NCBI RefSeq assembly: GCF_030287445.1
Contig: NZ_JASVWB010000002.1
Span: 5,518,001 to 5,582,000 of the forward strand
Source: Streptomyces sp. ALI-76-A
GTDB taxonomy: Bacteria > Actinomycetota > Actinomycetes > Streptomycetales > Streptomycetaceae
Length of the DNA stretch: 64,000 bases
Direction of reading: 5' to 3'
In this document: positions 41,621-49,460 of the stretch, one piece after another
How positions within the stretch are numbered: position 1 is the stretch's first letter
Layout: each line of letters opens with the position of its first letter
Made by a program: the position numbers and the translations under genes
The notes under the pieces: model-generated
Database searches by the model: none
The model's input: the letters and a program-made list of their open reading frames with translations, nothing else
Told to the model about the DNA's origin: nothing

Positions 41621-42604
41621 TCAGTCCACCGTCACGTAGTCGGGGCCGGAGTAGCGGCCGGTGGCCAGCTTCTGACGCTGCATCAGCAGGTCGTTCAGGA
41701 GCGAGGAGGCGCCGAAGCGGAACCAGTGGTTATCCAGCCAGTCCTCGCCGACGGTCTCGTTGACCAGGACGAGGAACTTGATCGCGTCCTTCGTCGTGCG
41801 GATGCCGCCGGCCGGCTTCACACCCACCTGTACCCCGGTCTGCGCGCGGAAGTCGCGGACGGCCTCCAGCATGAGCAGGGTGTTCGCGGGCGTGGCGTTC
41901 ACCGCCACCTTGCCGGTCGACGTCTTGATGAAGTCCGCCCCGGCCAGCATGCCGAGCCAGCTCGCGCGCCGGATGTTGTCGTACGTCGACAGCTCGCCCG
42001 TCTCGAAGATGACCTTGAGGCGGGCGTCCGCCCCGCAGGTCTCCTTCACGGCGGTGATCTCGTCGTACACCTTCATGTAGTCGCCCGCGAGGAAGGCCCC
42101 GCGGTCGATGACCATGTCGATCTCGTCGGCTCCGGCCGCGACGGCCTCGCGGACGTCCGCCAGCTTCACGGCGAGCGCGGCGCGGCCGGCCGGGAAGGCG
42201 GTGGCCACCGAGGCGACCTTCACCGCGGAGCCGGCGACGGTCTGCTTGGCGGTGGCCACCATGTCGGGGTAGACGCAGACAGCCGCGGTCGCGGGGGCCG
42301 TCCGGTCCGTCGGGTCGGGGCGGACCGCCTTGGCGCCGAGCGCCCGGACCTTGCCCGGGGTGTCCGCGCCTTCCAGCGTCGTCAGGTCGACCATCGAGAT
42401 GGCGAGGTCGATCGCGTACGCCTTCGCGGTCGTCTTGATGGAACGGGTGCCGAGCGAGGCGGCGCGCGCCTCCAGGCCGACCGCGTCGACGCCGGGCAGC
42501 CCGTGCAGGAAGCGGCGCAGCGTGCTGTCGGACGCGGTGACGTCGGCGATCGGGGCCCCGCCCACGCGTCCAGCGGTGGGGGAGTGAGGAGCAGCAGTGG
42601 GCAT
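41621..42604 (-). CDS. deoC: Deoxyribose-phosphate aldolase
   Basis: The product is about 327 residues. The class I aldolase barrel shows VCVYPDMVATAKQ, VASVATAFPAGR, EIDMVIDRGAFLAGDY, LKVIFETGEL, ADFIKTSTGK with the Schiff-base lysine and VGVKPAGGIRT with the second lysine. It cleaves 2-deoxyribose-5-phosphate to glyceraldehyde-3-phosphate and acetaldehyde. The N-terminal ~60 residues extend beyond the minimal enzyme, as in eukaryotic-type DERA. GTG at 42610 may be the true leaderless start. It forms an operon with two aldehyde dehydrogenase genes. Confidence 0.95.
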   Translation of the reverse strand: MPTAAPHSPTAGRVGGAPIADVTASDSTLRRFLHGLPGVDAVGLEARAASLGTRSIKTTAKAYAIDLAISMVDLTTLEGADTPGKVRALGAKAVRPDPTDRTAPATAAVCVYPDMVATAKQTVAGSAVKVASVATAFPAGRAALAVKLADVREAVAAGADEIDMVIDRGAFLAGDYMKVYDEITAVKETCGADARLKVIFETGELSTYDNIRRASWLGMLAGADFIKTSTGKVAVNATPANTLLMLEAVRDFRAQTGVQVGVKPAGGIRTTKDAIKFLVLVNETVGEDWLDNHWFRFGASSLLNDLLMQRQKLATGRYSGPDYVTVD

Positions 42605-42616
42605 GGTCACCAGACG

Positions 42617-42645
42617 AGCATATCTACGCGCGTAGCGGCTGTACA
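42617..42645 (-). promoter_or_regulatory. deoC promoter with nucleoside-regulon operator
   Basis: On the minus strand TGTACA (42645-42640), a 17-bp spacer and TATGCT (42622-42617) form the promoter. The perfect palindrome CTACGCGCGTAG at 42624-42635 fills the spacer. The first transcribed base would be about 42610, at a GTG codon in frame with deoC, hinting at a leaderless mRNA. Confidence 0.7.
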
Positions 42646-42761
42646 GCCCGGCGAACGGATCCGGTGCCCGCCGGTCGGTGCCGCGGGGGAGCGCCGGGCG
42701 GACGTCGGGCCGGGTGGCGCCGCGTGGGAGCGGTCGGCGGACGTCGGGCAGAATCGGGACC

Positions 42762-43478
42762 ATGACGACCCCGGACCCCCAGTCATCCGCGCCGCAGCCG
42801 TCGGTCCCCGAGTCCAAGGACCAGGTGCACCGGTCCGCCGCCGGCATCGCGGGCGGTGTCCTGCTGCTCGGCATCGCCGGCTGGCTCGGCGTCGACGCGA
42901 TCGTCGCCGGGGAGGGCCGTACGCCCTGGCGGGCCCTGGCCGCGCTGCTGCTCGTGGTCCCGCTGGTCGTCGCCTTCACGCTGCGGCCCGCGGTGTACGT
43001 GGGCGACGACCGGCTGCGGATCCGCAATCCGTTCCGGAACATCGTGCTGCCCTGGGGGCAGATCGCGGCCCTGCGCTCCGGCTACTCCAACGAGGCCCTC
43101 ACCCGGGCCGGCGGGAAGTTCCAGCTGTGGGCCCTGCCCGTGTCGCTGCGGGCCCGCAACAAGGCCGCCCGGCGCGAGGCCCGGCGGGCCGCGCAGGGCG
43201 GCGCCCCGGGGGGCGGTCCGGGCAGCGGGGCGCCGGGGTCCCGGGCCGGTGGTGGGCGCGGCGGGCTCGGCGGCCTGTCCGGCGGTCGCGGGACGGTGCC
43301 GGAGGGCCCCGTGCGGGCGGAGAGCGACCAGGTCATGGACCACCTGCGGGAGGTGCTGGAGGCCCGCGGGGCGGCGCCGTCGGCGCAGGGGGAGGTCGTG
43401 GTGCGGTGGGCCTACGAGATCGTGGGGCCCGCGGCGGCCGGGGTGGTGCTCTCGGGGATCTTGCTGGTGGTGGGCTGA
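42762..43478 (+). CDS. PH domain-containing membrane protein
   Basis: The product is 238 residues. Two N-terminal helices (about 25-45 and 57-75) are followed by a bacterial PH-like domain (RPAVYVGDDRLRIRNPFRNI, LPWGQIAALRSGYSNE, KFQLWALPVSLR), a glycine-rich disordered linker at about 145-190 and one C-terminal helix. Proteins of this type occur widely in actinobacteria, but their role is not established. It is divergent from deoC across 157 bp. The region after its stop is a minisatellite-like repeat. Confidence 0.75.
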   Translation: MTTPDPQSSAPQPSVPESKDQVHRSAAGIAGGVLLLGIAGWLGVDAIVAGEGRTPWRALAALLLVVPLVVAFTLRPAVYVGDDRLRIRNPFRNIVLPWGQIAALRSGYSNEALTRAGGKFQLWALPVSLRARNKAARREARRAAQGGAPGGGPGSGAPGSRAGGGRGGLGGLSGGRGTVPEGPVRAESDQVMDHLREVLEARGAAPSAQGEVVVRWAYEIVGPAAAGVVLSGILLVVG

Positions 43479-43480
43479 GC

Positions 43481-43602
43481 GGGCACAGGCGCGGGCACGG
43501 GCACGGGCACAGTCAGGGTCACGGGCATAGGCACGGGCACGGGCACGGGCGCGGGCACAGTCAGGGTCACGGGAATAGGCACGGGCACAGTCAGGGTCAC
43601 GG
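43481..43602. repeat. Degenerate GGGCAC hexamer minisatellite
   Basis: GGGCAC-type hexamers recur throughout. A 17-bp sequence beginning CACAGTCAGGGTCACGG occurs three times, at 43508-43524, 43556-43572 and 43586-43602, spaced 48 and 30 bp apart (multiples of six). It looks like slippage expansion and is likely variable between strains. Confidence 0.75.
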
Positions 43603-43685
43603 CGGCTTCGGGCTCCGGGCCGGGTGCGCGGGTCCGGGGCAGGGCGAGCGGGCGTGCCTCAGGGTGCGGGGAGCGGCGGCGTCCG

Positions 43686-43750
43686 GCGATGCGGGTTCCT
43701 GCGGGGTCCGGCGCGTGCGGGTTCCTACGGGGTCCGGCGCGTGCGGGTCC
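43686..43750. repeat. Tandem repeat of about 26 bp
   Basis: Two near-identical units, each with GTGCGGGTTCCTACGGGG or a close variant (43686-43710 and 43711-43736), are followed by a partial third. The end overlaps a hairpin at 43739-43765. Confidence 0.65.
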
Positions 43751-43765
43751 GTGAGGACCGCACGC
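43739..43765 (-). terminator. Possible terminator of the phospho-sugar mutase gene
   Basis: GCGTGCGGGTCC (43739-43750) pairs with GGACCGCACGC (43755-43765) with one bulged base and a 4-nt loop, 20 bp beyond the mutase stop. There is no T tail. Confidence 0.45.
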
Positions 43766-43784
43766 ACGCGCCGGGCCGTACGGG

Positions 43785-45464
43785 TCAGATGCCCGCCGCT
43801 GCCGACAGGTCCCGCTTGATCGTCGCCAGCAGGTCCGCCGCCTTGGCGCGGGCCGCGGGGAGGCCGGCGTGCGTCGCGACCGGGACGACCACCTCCAGGT
43901 AGCACTTCAGCTTCGGCTCCGTGCCGCTGGGGCGGACGATGACCCGGGCGCCGTCGAGGACGTAGCGCAGGCCGTCCGTGGGCGGGAGCCGGTCGGTGCC
44001 CTGGTTGAGGTCGTCGGCGCGGGTGACGGGCAGGCCCGCGAGCCGGGTCGGGGGGTGCTCGCGCAGGCGCCGCATCGCGTCGGCGATCAGGGAGAGGTCC
44101 TCGACACGGACCGACAGCTGGTCGGTGGCGTGCAGGCCGTGCTCGACCGCGAGATCGTCCAGCAGGTCGAGCAGGGTGCGGTGCTCCGCCTTGAGGACCG
44201 AGGCGAGTTCGGTGATCAGGAGGGCGGCCGTGATGCCGTCCTTGTCGCGTACGCCGTCGGGGTCCACGCAGTAGCCGAGGGCCTCCTCGTAGCCGTAGCG
44301 CAGGCCCTCCACGCGGGCGATCCACTTGAAGCCGGTGAGGGTCTCCTCGTGGGGGAGGCCCGCCTTCGCGGCGATACGGCCGAGGAGGGACGAGGAGACG
44401 ATGGACTCGGCGAACGTGCCCTGGACTCCGCGGTGCACCAGGTGGGTGGCGAGCAGGGCGCCGACCTCGTCGCCCCGGAGCATGCGCCAGGTCCCGCCGC
44501 CCTGTCCGGCTTCCTCGCCGCCTTCGCCGTCCGCGCCCGCCTCGGGGTCCTTGACCGCCACCGCGCAGCGGTCCGCGTCCGGGTCGTTGGCGATGATCAG
44601 GTCCGGGTCCGTCTCCCGGGCCTTCGCGAAGGCGAGGTCCATCGCGCCGGGCTCCTCCGGGTTGGGGAAGGCGACGGTGGGGAAGTCCGGGTCGGGCTCG
44701 GCCTGCTCGGCGACGAGGACGGGCTCGGGGAAACCTGCGCGGCCGAACGCGGCGAGGAGGGTGTCCTTGCCGACGCCGTGCATCGCGGTGTAGACGGTCC
44801 GGGCCGAGCGGGGTGAGCCCTCGGCGAGTACGGCGTCCGTGCGGGCCAGGTAGGCGTCCAGCACGCTGTCGTCGAGGATGTCCCAGCCGGTGGTCGGGCG
44901 GGGCACGGCGGCGAGGGTGGTGACGGCGTCGATCTCGGCCGCGATCTCGGCGTCCGCCGGGGGCACGATCTGGGAGCCGTCGCCGAGGTACACCTTGTAG
45001 CCGTTGTCCCGGGGCGGGTTGTGGCTGGCGGTGACCTCCACGCCGGCGACCGCGCCCAGGTGCCTTATGGCGAAGGCGAGGACGGGGGTGGGGAGGGGAC
45101 GCGGGAGGAGGGCCGCGCGCAGGCCGGCGCCGGTCATGACGGCGGCGGTGTCCCGGGCGAAGTCGGCGGACTTGTGGCGGGCGTCGTAGCCGATGACGAC
45201 GAGGCCGTCGTGCCGGCCCCTGGCCTTGAGGTACGCGGCGAGGCCGGCGGCGGCCCGGATGACGACCGAGCGGTTCATGCGCAGGGGGCCGGCGCCCAGT
45301 TCGCCGCGGAGGCCCGCGGTGCCGAACTGGAGGGTGCCGCTGAAGCGTGCGGTGAGCTCGGTGACGTCCTTGGTGTCGATGAGCCTGGCGAGTTCGGCAC
45401 GGGTTTCCGGGTCGGGGTCCTCGGTCAGCCATGCGCTGGCCCGTGCGATGAGATCGTCGTGCAC
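43785..45464 (-). CDS. Phospho-sugar mutase, PGM2/PgcA type (possible phosphopentomutase)
   Basis: The product is 559 residues with the four alpha-D-phosphohexomutase domains. LQFGTAGLRGELG is the substrate phosphate loop, VEVTASHNPPRDNGYKVY holds the catalytic phosphoserine, ANDPDADRCAVAV binds magnesium, GYEEALGYCVDP is the sugar-binding loop and VRPSGTEPKLKCY the distal phosphate site. The length and loops resemble human PGM2, a phosphopentomutase. Located after punA and near deoC, it is the best candidate for turning (deoxy)ribose-1-phosphate into the 5-phosphate. An AGAGG ribosome site precedes the GTG. Confidence 0.9.
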   Translation of the reverse strand: MHDDLIARASAWLTEDPDPETRAELARLIDTKDVTELTARFSGTLQFGTAGLRGELGAGPLRMNRSVVIRAAAGLAAYLKARGRHDGLVVIGYDARHKSADFARDTAAVMTGAGLRAALLPRPLPTPVLAFAIRHLGAVAGVEVTASHNPPRDNGYKVYLGDGSQIVPPADAEIAAEIDAVTTLAAVPRPTTGWDILDDSVLDAYLARTDAVLAEGSPRSARTVYTAMHGVGKDTLLAAFGRAGFPEPVLVAEQAEPDPDFPTVAFPNPEEPGAMDLAFAKARETDPDLIIANDPDADRCAVAVKDPEAGADGEGGEEAGQGGGTWRMLRGDEVGALLATHLVHRGVQGTFAESIVSSSLLGRIAAKAGLPHEETLTGFKWIARVEGLRYGYEEALGYCVDPDGVRDKDGITAALLITELASVLKAEHRTLLDLLDDLAVEHGLHATDQLSVRVEDLSLIADAMRRLREHPPTRLAGLPVTRADDLNQGTDRLPPTDGLRYVLDGARVIVRPSGTEPKLKCYLEVVVPVATHAGLPAARAKAADLLATIKRDLSAAAGI

Positions 45465-46041
45465 GTTCGGTCAACCTCTCGTTGTGGTTCGTTGGCGGGC
45501 GGGCGGGCGGGCGTGGTGTGCGGCGGGCGGTGTGTGGGTGCGGGGACGGGTTCGTCGCCCCCGCCGCCCCTACCCTGCCCGTCCCCGGGGCGCCGCCCCC
45601 GGACCCCCGACGGGGACCGCGTGCCCCGCATCCCTCGCGGGGCTCTGCCCCGGACCCCGCTGGGGCCGCGCGCCCCGGGCCCCCTCAGGCCCTTTGCCCA
45701 CTCAGCCCCGACCCGGTCGGCCGGGCGGCGAGTCCGCACGCCGCCGCGCAGCCGACCGGGGCGGGTGGCGGCCGGCCGGCCCCTGCACGCCGCCTCGGGC
45801 GGTGTCGGGGTCCCTGCCGACTGCCCCGGGCCCTACCGGGGACCTCCCGCCACGGGGTGGGGGGTGCCGGGGCCTTGCGACCGGGGCAGGCGGTTCGGGA
45901 CTTCCCGACCCGGGTGGGCGGTGCGGGACTTTCCGTGGGTGGTGCGGGGGCCTTGCGACCGGGGCAGGCGGTCCGGGACTTCCCGACCCGGGACTTCCCG
46001 ACCCGGGTGGGCGGTGCCAGGAGCCGGTGCCGGACGGGGGA
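45465..46041. other. Long non-coding spacer between punA and the mutase gene (577 bp)
   Basis: It lies inside a same-strand gene pair but is far longer than normal. It contains C-rich CGCCCCCGGACCCC-type tracts near 45590-45680, common in Streptomyces spacers, and a direct repeat at 45869-46017. The open frames crossing it have abnormal composition, and none has a ribosome site. Confidence 0.55.
45869..46017. repeat. 78-bp tandem direct repeat downstream of punA
   Basis: GGGGCCTTGCGACC starts a unit at 45869 and again at 45947. Both continue through GGGGCAGGCGGT, CGGGACTTCCCGACCC and GGGTGGGCGGTGC. In the second copy the CGGGACTTCCCGACC part is itself doubled. CGGGACTTCCCG is nearly self-complementary, so the RNA could fold. 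Confidence 0.7.
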
Positions 46042-46866
46042 CTACAGGCGGTTCAGGACCTGGGCCAGCAGGGATCCCATGCGGGTCGCGCTGTCGCGGC
46101 CCGCCTGGAGGACCTCCTCGTGGTTGAGGGGCTCGCCGGTCATGCCCGCGGCCAGGTTCGTCACCAGGGAGATGCCGAGGACCTCGGCGCCCGCCTCGCG
46201 TGCGGCGATGGCCTCCAGGACCGTCGACATGCCCACGAGGTCCGCGCCGATGACCCGGGCCATGCGGATCTCGGCCGGTGTCTCGTAGTGCGGGCCGGGG
46301 AACTGGGCGTAGACGCCCTCCTCCATCGTGGGGTCGACCTCCTTGCACAGGGCGCGCAGGCGGGGCGAGTAGAGGTCGGTGAGGTCGACGAAGTTGGCCC
46401 CGACGATGGGGCTGGTCGCCGTCAGGTTGATGTGGTCACTGATCAGGACCGGCTGGCCGGGGCGCATGCCCTCGCGCAGGCCGCCGCAGCCGTTGGTCAG
46501 GACGATCGTCTTGCAGCCGGCGGCGACGGCGGTGCGCACCCCGTGGGCCACGGCGGCCACGCCCCGGCCCTCGTAGTAGTGCGTGCGGCCCAGGAAGACC
46601 AGGGCGCGCTTGTCGCCGATGGTGTACGAGCGGATCTTGCCTCCGTGGCCCTCCACCGCCGGCGGCGGGAAACCGGGCAGCTCGGTGACCGGGAACTCGG
46701 CGTCGGGAGCGCCCAGGGCGTTCACGGCGGGTGCCCAGCCGGAGCCCATCACGAGGGCGACGTCGTGGGACTCGGCGCCGGTCAGTTCGCGCAGGCGCGC
46801 GGCGGCGGCGTCGGCGGCGGCGTGGGGGTCGCCCTGGATGTCGTCCGGAAGAAGAGATGCGTTCAC
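46042..46866 (-). CDS. punA: Purine nucleoside phosphorylase (trimeric PunA type)
   Basis: The product is 274 residues. [45 protein letters not shown] and [13 protein letters not shown] are the phosphate- and purine-binding motifs of the trimeric family. It splits inosine, guanosine and their deoxy forms to base and (deoxy)ribose-1-phosphate; adenosine enters via add. It is sometimes labelled deoD, but the sequence is of the low-molecular-weight trimeric type. The GTG at 46866 lies 7 nt after a TACCCT -10, so the mRNA is probably leaderless. Confidence 0.93.
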   Translation of the reverse strand: MNASLLPDDIQGDPHAAADAAAARLRELTGAESHDVALVMGSGWAPAVNALGAPDAEFPVTELPGFPPPAVEGHGGKIRSYTIGDKRALVFLGRTHYYEGRGVAAVAHGVRTAVAAGCKTIVLTNGCGGLREGMRPGQPVLISDHINLTATSPIVGANFVDLTDLYSPRLRALCKEVDPTMEEGVYAQFPGPHYETPAEIRMARVIGADLVGMSTVLEAIAAREAGAEVLGISLVTNLAAGMTGEPLNHEEVLQAGRDSATRMGSLLAQVLNRL

Positions 46867-46873
46867 GCGGACG

Positions 46874-46903
46874 AGGGTAGCCGGTCAGGGCCTACGCGCG
46901 TAG
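46874..46903 (-). promoter_or_regulatory. punA promoter with nucleoside-regulon operator
   Basis: The perfect palindrome CTACGCGCGTAG lies at 46892-46903. On the minus strand TACCCT (46879-46874) is the likely -10. The operator covers the position expected for the -35, so a bound protein would block initiation. Confidence 0.6.
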
Positions 46904-47188
46904 ATGGCAGAGCTGACTGGAGGGGGATCGTTGTCTTGTCGTTTCCGGACGGCGCGTCGTCTCCGGACGGCGCGCCGATGCCGGACGGTGCGCCGCCTCC
47001 GCGTGGCGCGGTGGCCGGACGGCCGGCTTCCCGGCGCCGCCGCCGGTGAACGACACCGTGCGCACCAGGTCGTGGCCCTGCTCCCGCACGGCTCGGGTGG
47101 GCGGGAAGCGCGAGGCCCGCCAGTACGCCTCGGTGCGCGCGGCCGGCCTCGGGGCCCGGGCTCGACGTCGCCCAGCGGGTCGCCCGCG
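46904..47188. other. Spacer between punA and the gamma-glutamylcyclotransferase-like gene
   Basis: The part nearest punA repeats the motif TCCGGACGGCGCG. On the minus strand about 47135-46990 reads a plausible protein stretch (RASRFPPTRAVREQGHDLVR), but it has no upstream start and no partner. It could be a decayed gene end. I assign no gene. Confidence 0.4.
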
Positions 47189-47626
47189 TCAGCAGGGGCG
47201 CTTGCGCAGTTCCATGACGTAGTCGTGCGGCGCGCCCGCGGACTCGGCGGCGTCGGCGACCTCGCCCAGGTAGCGGGCCGAGGGCAGACCGCCCTCGTAC
47301 CCGTTGAGCACGTACGTCCAGGCCGCCTCCTGGCCCTCCAGGGTCTGGATGTGCACGCGGGTGCGGCGGTAGATGCCCATGCCCACGCCCTCCCAGCGGT
47401 CCATCGAGTCCTCGTCCGGGGGCGCGAGGTCGTACAGCGCGACGAAGACCTGGGCGCCGGGGTCCTCCACGATCGTCGCCAGGGCGCCCTCCCAGCCCAT
47501 GTGCTCGCCGCCGAAGGTCAGCCGCCAGCCGCTCAGCCAGCCGGTCGAGCGCAGCGGCGAGTGCGGGGCGCGGCGGCTCATCAGCCGCGCGTCGAGGTTG
47601 CCGGCGTACCCGGCGTAGAGCGACAT
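47189..47626 (-). CDS. Gamma-glutamylcyclotransferase-like protein
   Basis: The product is 145 residues. YAGYAGNLDARLMSRRAP at the N-terminus is the Y-G-S-N-L-like substrate loop of the GGCT fold; LYDLAPPDEDSMDRWEGVG includes the acidic catalytic region. Related proteins cyclise gamma-glutamyl groups to 5-oxoproline, but many actinobacterial members are uncharacterised. It is divergent from the LpdA-type gene by 107 bp. Fold confident, substrate not. Confidence 0.75.
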   Translation of the reverse strand: MSLYAGYAGNLDARLMSRRAPHSPLRSTGWLSGWRLTFGGEHMGWEGALATIVEDPGAQVFVALYDLAPPDEDSMDRWEGVGMGIYRRTRVHIQTLEGQEAAWTYVLNGYEGGLPSARYLGEVADAAESAGAPHDYVMELRKRPC

Positions 47627-47733
47627 GCGTCGAGGGTACGGCAGCCGGGCGCCGGTGCCTCAGTGGTCCCGCGGGCACCCGTGGTGCCCCGGGCGGGGCC
47701 CCGGGGCGGTGGCACGGTGCGGCGTGCGGGACA

Positions 47734-49182
47734 ATGGAGTACGTGACTCGGATCGTGATCATCGGTGGCGGACCCGGCGGATACGAGGCGGCCCTGGTGG
47801 CCGCCCAGCTCGGCGCGGAGGTGACCGTCGTCGACTGCGACGGTCTGGGCGGTGCGTCGGTCCTGACCGACTGCGTGCCGTCGAAGACTCTGATCGCCAC
47901 GGCCGAGGTGATGACCACCTTCGACTCGTCGTACGAGGAACTGGGCATCATCGTCGCCGACGACACCCCGCCGATGGAGCAGGCCGCCCGGGTGGTGGGG
48001 GTCGACCTCGGCAAGGTGAACCGCCGGGTGAAGCGGCTGGCGCTGGCGCAGTCGCACGACATCACGGCGTCCGTGACGCGGGCCGGTGCCCGGGTGCTGC
48101 GCGGGCGCGGGCGGCTGGAGGGCATGCAGGCCCTCGACGGCTCCCGGAAGGTCGTGGTGCGGGCCGCAGACGGGAGCGAGGAGACGCTCACCGCGGACGC
48201 GGTGCTCGTCGCCACCGGCGGTCACCCCCGTGAGCTGCCCGACGCGCAGCCCGACGGCGAGCGGATCTTCAACTGGACCCAGGTGTACGACCTGACCGAG
48301 CTCCCCGAGGAGCTGATCGTGGTCGGGTCCGGTGTCACCGGAGCGGAGTTCGCCGGGGCCTACCAGGCGCTCGGGGCGAAGGTCACGCTGGTGTCGTCGC
48401 GGGACCGGGTGCTGCCGGGCGAGGACCCGGACGCGGCCGCCGTGCTGGAGGACGTCTTCCGGCGGCGCGGCATGAACGTCCTGGCGCGCTCCCGGGCCGA
48501 GTCCGCCAAGCGGGTCGGGGACCGGGTCGAGGTCACGCTGGCGGACGGGCGGGTCATCACCGGCTCGCACTGTCTGATGGCCGTCGGTGCCATCCCGAAC
48601 AGCGCCGGGATGGGGCTGGAGGAGGCCGGGGTCAAGCTGCGCGAGTCGGGGCACATCTGGACCGACAAGGTGTCCCGCACCACGGCTCCCGGGGTGTACG
48701 CGGCCGGCGACGTGACCGGTGTCTTCGCGCTCGCCTCGGTGGCGGCCATGCAGGGACGCATCGCCATGTACCACTTCCTGGGCGACGCGGTCGCTCCGCT
48801 GAACCTGAAGACCGTCTCGTCCAACGTCTTCACCGACCCCGAGATCGCCACCGTCGGCTACAGCCAGTCCGACGTCGACGGCGGCAAGATCGACGCCCGG
48901 GTGGTGAAGCTGCCGCTGCTGCGCAACCCGCGGGCCAAGATGCAGGGCATCCGGGACGGCTTCGTCAAGATCTTCTGCCGTCCCGGTACCGGGATCGTGG
49001 TGGGCGGTGTCGTCGTGGCCCCGAAGGCCTCGGAACTGATCCACCCCATCTCGATCGCGGTCGACAACAATCTGACCGTCGAACAGATCGCGAACGCTTT
49101 CACCGTTTACCCCTCCCTTTCGGGCTCGATCGCCGAGGTGGCGCGACAGCTGCACACGCGCAAGACGGAGGACGGGGGCTGA
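47734..49182 (+). CDS. lpdA: NAD(P)H-quinone dehydrogenase LpdA type (flavoprotein disulfide reductase fold)
   Basis: The product is 482 residues. FAD binding uses IVIIGGGPGGYEAALVA and the GVYAAGDVTGVFALASVAAM motif; NAD binding uses LIVVGSGVTGAEFAGAY; the C-terminal interface domain ends with VYPSLSGSIAEVAR. The redox-site segment reads GGASVLTDCVPSK: the first cysteine of the normal CxxxxC pair is Ser, as in M. tuberculosis LpdA, which is a quinone reductase and not a lipoamide dehydrogenase. The same activity is expected here. ATG at 47734 or GTG at 47743 could start it. Confidence 0.88.
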   Translation: MEYVTRIVIIGGGPGGYEAALVAAQLGAEVTVVDCDGLGGASVLTDCVPSKTLIATAEVMTTFDSSYEELGIIVADDTPPMEQAARVVGVDLGKVNRRVKRLALAQSHDITASVTRAGARVLRGRGRLEGMQALDGSRKVVVRAADGSEETLTADAVLVATGGHPRELPDAQPDGERIFNWTQVYDLTELPEELIVVGSGVTGAEFAGAYQALGAKVTLVSSRDRVLPGEDPDAAAVLEDVFRRRGMNVLARSRAESAKRVGDRVEVTLADGRVITGSHCLMAVGAIPNSAGMGLEEAGVKLRESGHIWTDKVSRTTAPGVYAAGDVTGVFALASVAAMQGRIAMYHFLGDAVAPLNLKTVSSNVFTDPEIATVGYSQSDVDGGKIDARVVKLPLLRNPRAKMQGIRDGFVKIFCRPGTGIVVGGVVVAPKASELIHPISIAVDNNLTVEQIANAFTVYPSLSGSIAEVARQLHTRKTEDGG

Positions 49183-49460
49183 ACCCCTCCGGCGGATCGG
49201 CCCGCGGGAATCCGCGAGGTCCCGTCGGTGGCGGGCAGTCAGTGGAACCCGGTGTCCGGCGCCCCGCGCGCCGGACCGCGTCGGCGGTCGAAAGCGACCG
49301 AAAGCGATTCCCCGCTGGTCACGGCGAGTTGTCGAGCATGCGTGCGGCATAGGCGGGTGGAATGGGCTCTATACCACTTCCCGACCTACTGTGCGAACAT
49401 CTTCTGTTATTCGGCGCAAACTGCTGAAACCAGACGGTCGTTGGGGTTACTGTCAGTTTC

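Larger units (their letters stand above)
43479..43784. other. Repeat-rich intergenic region (306 bp)
   Basis: This spacer lies between the PH protein and phospho-sugar mutase genes, which converge. It is filled by the two repeat blocks at 43481-43602 and 43686-43750 and a weak hairpin. No gene is supported. Confidence 0.6.

Noticed and set aside
43481..43602. CRISPR array
   Set aside because: Repeats are short, degenerate and separated by more of the same hexamer, not by unique spacers; no cas gene is nearby.
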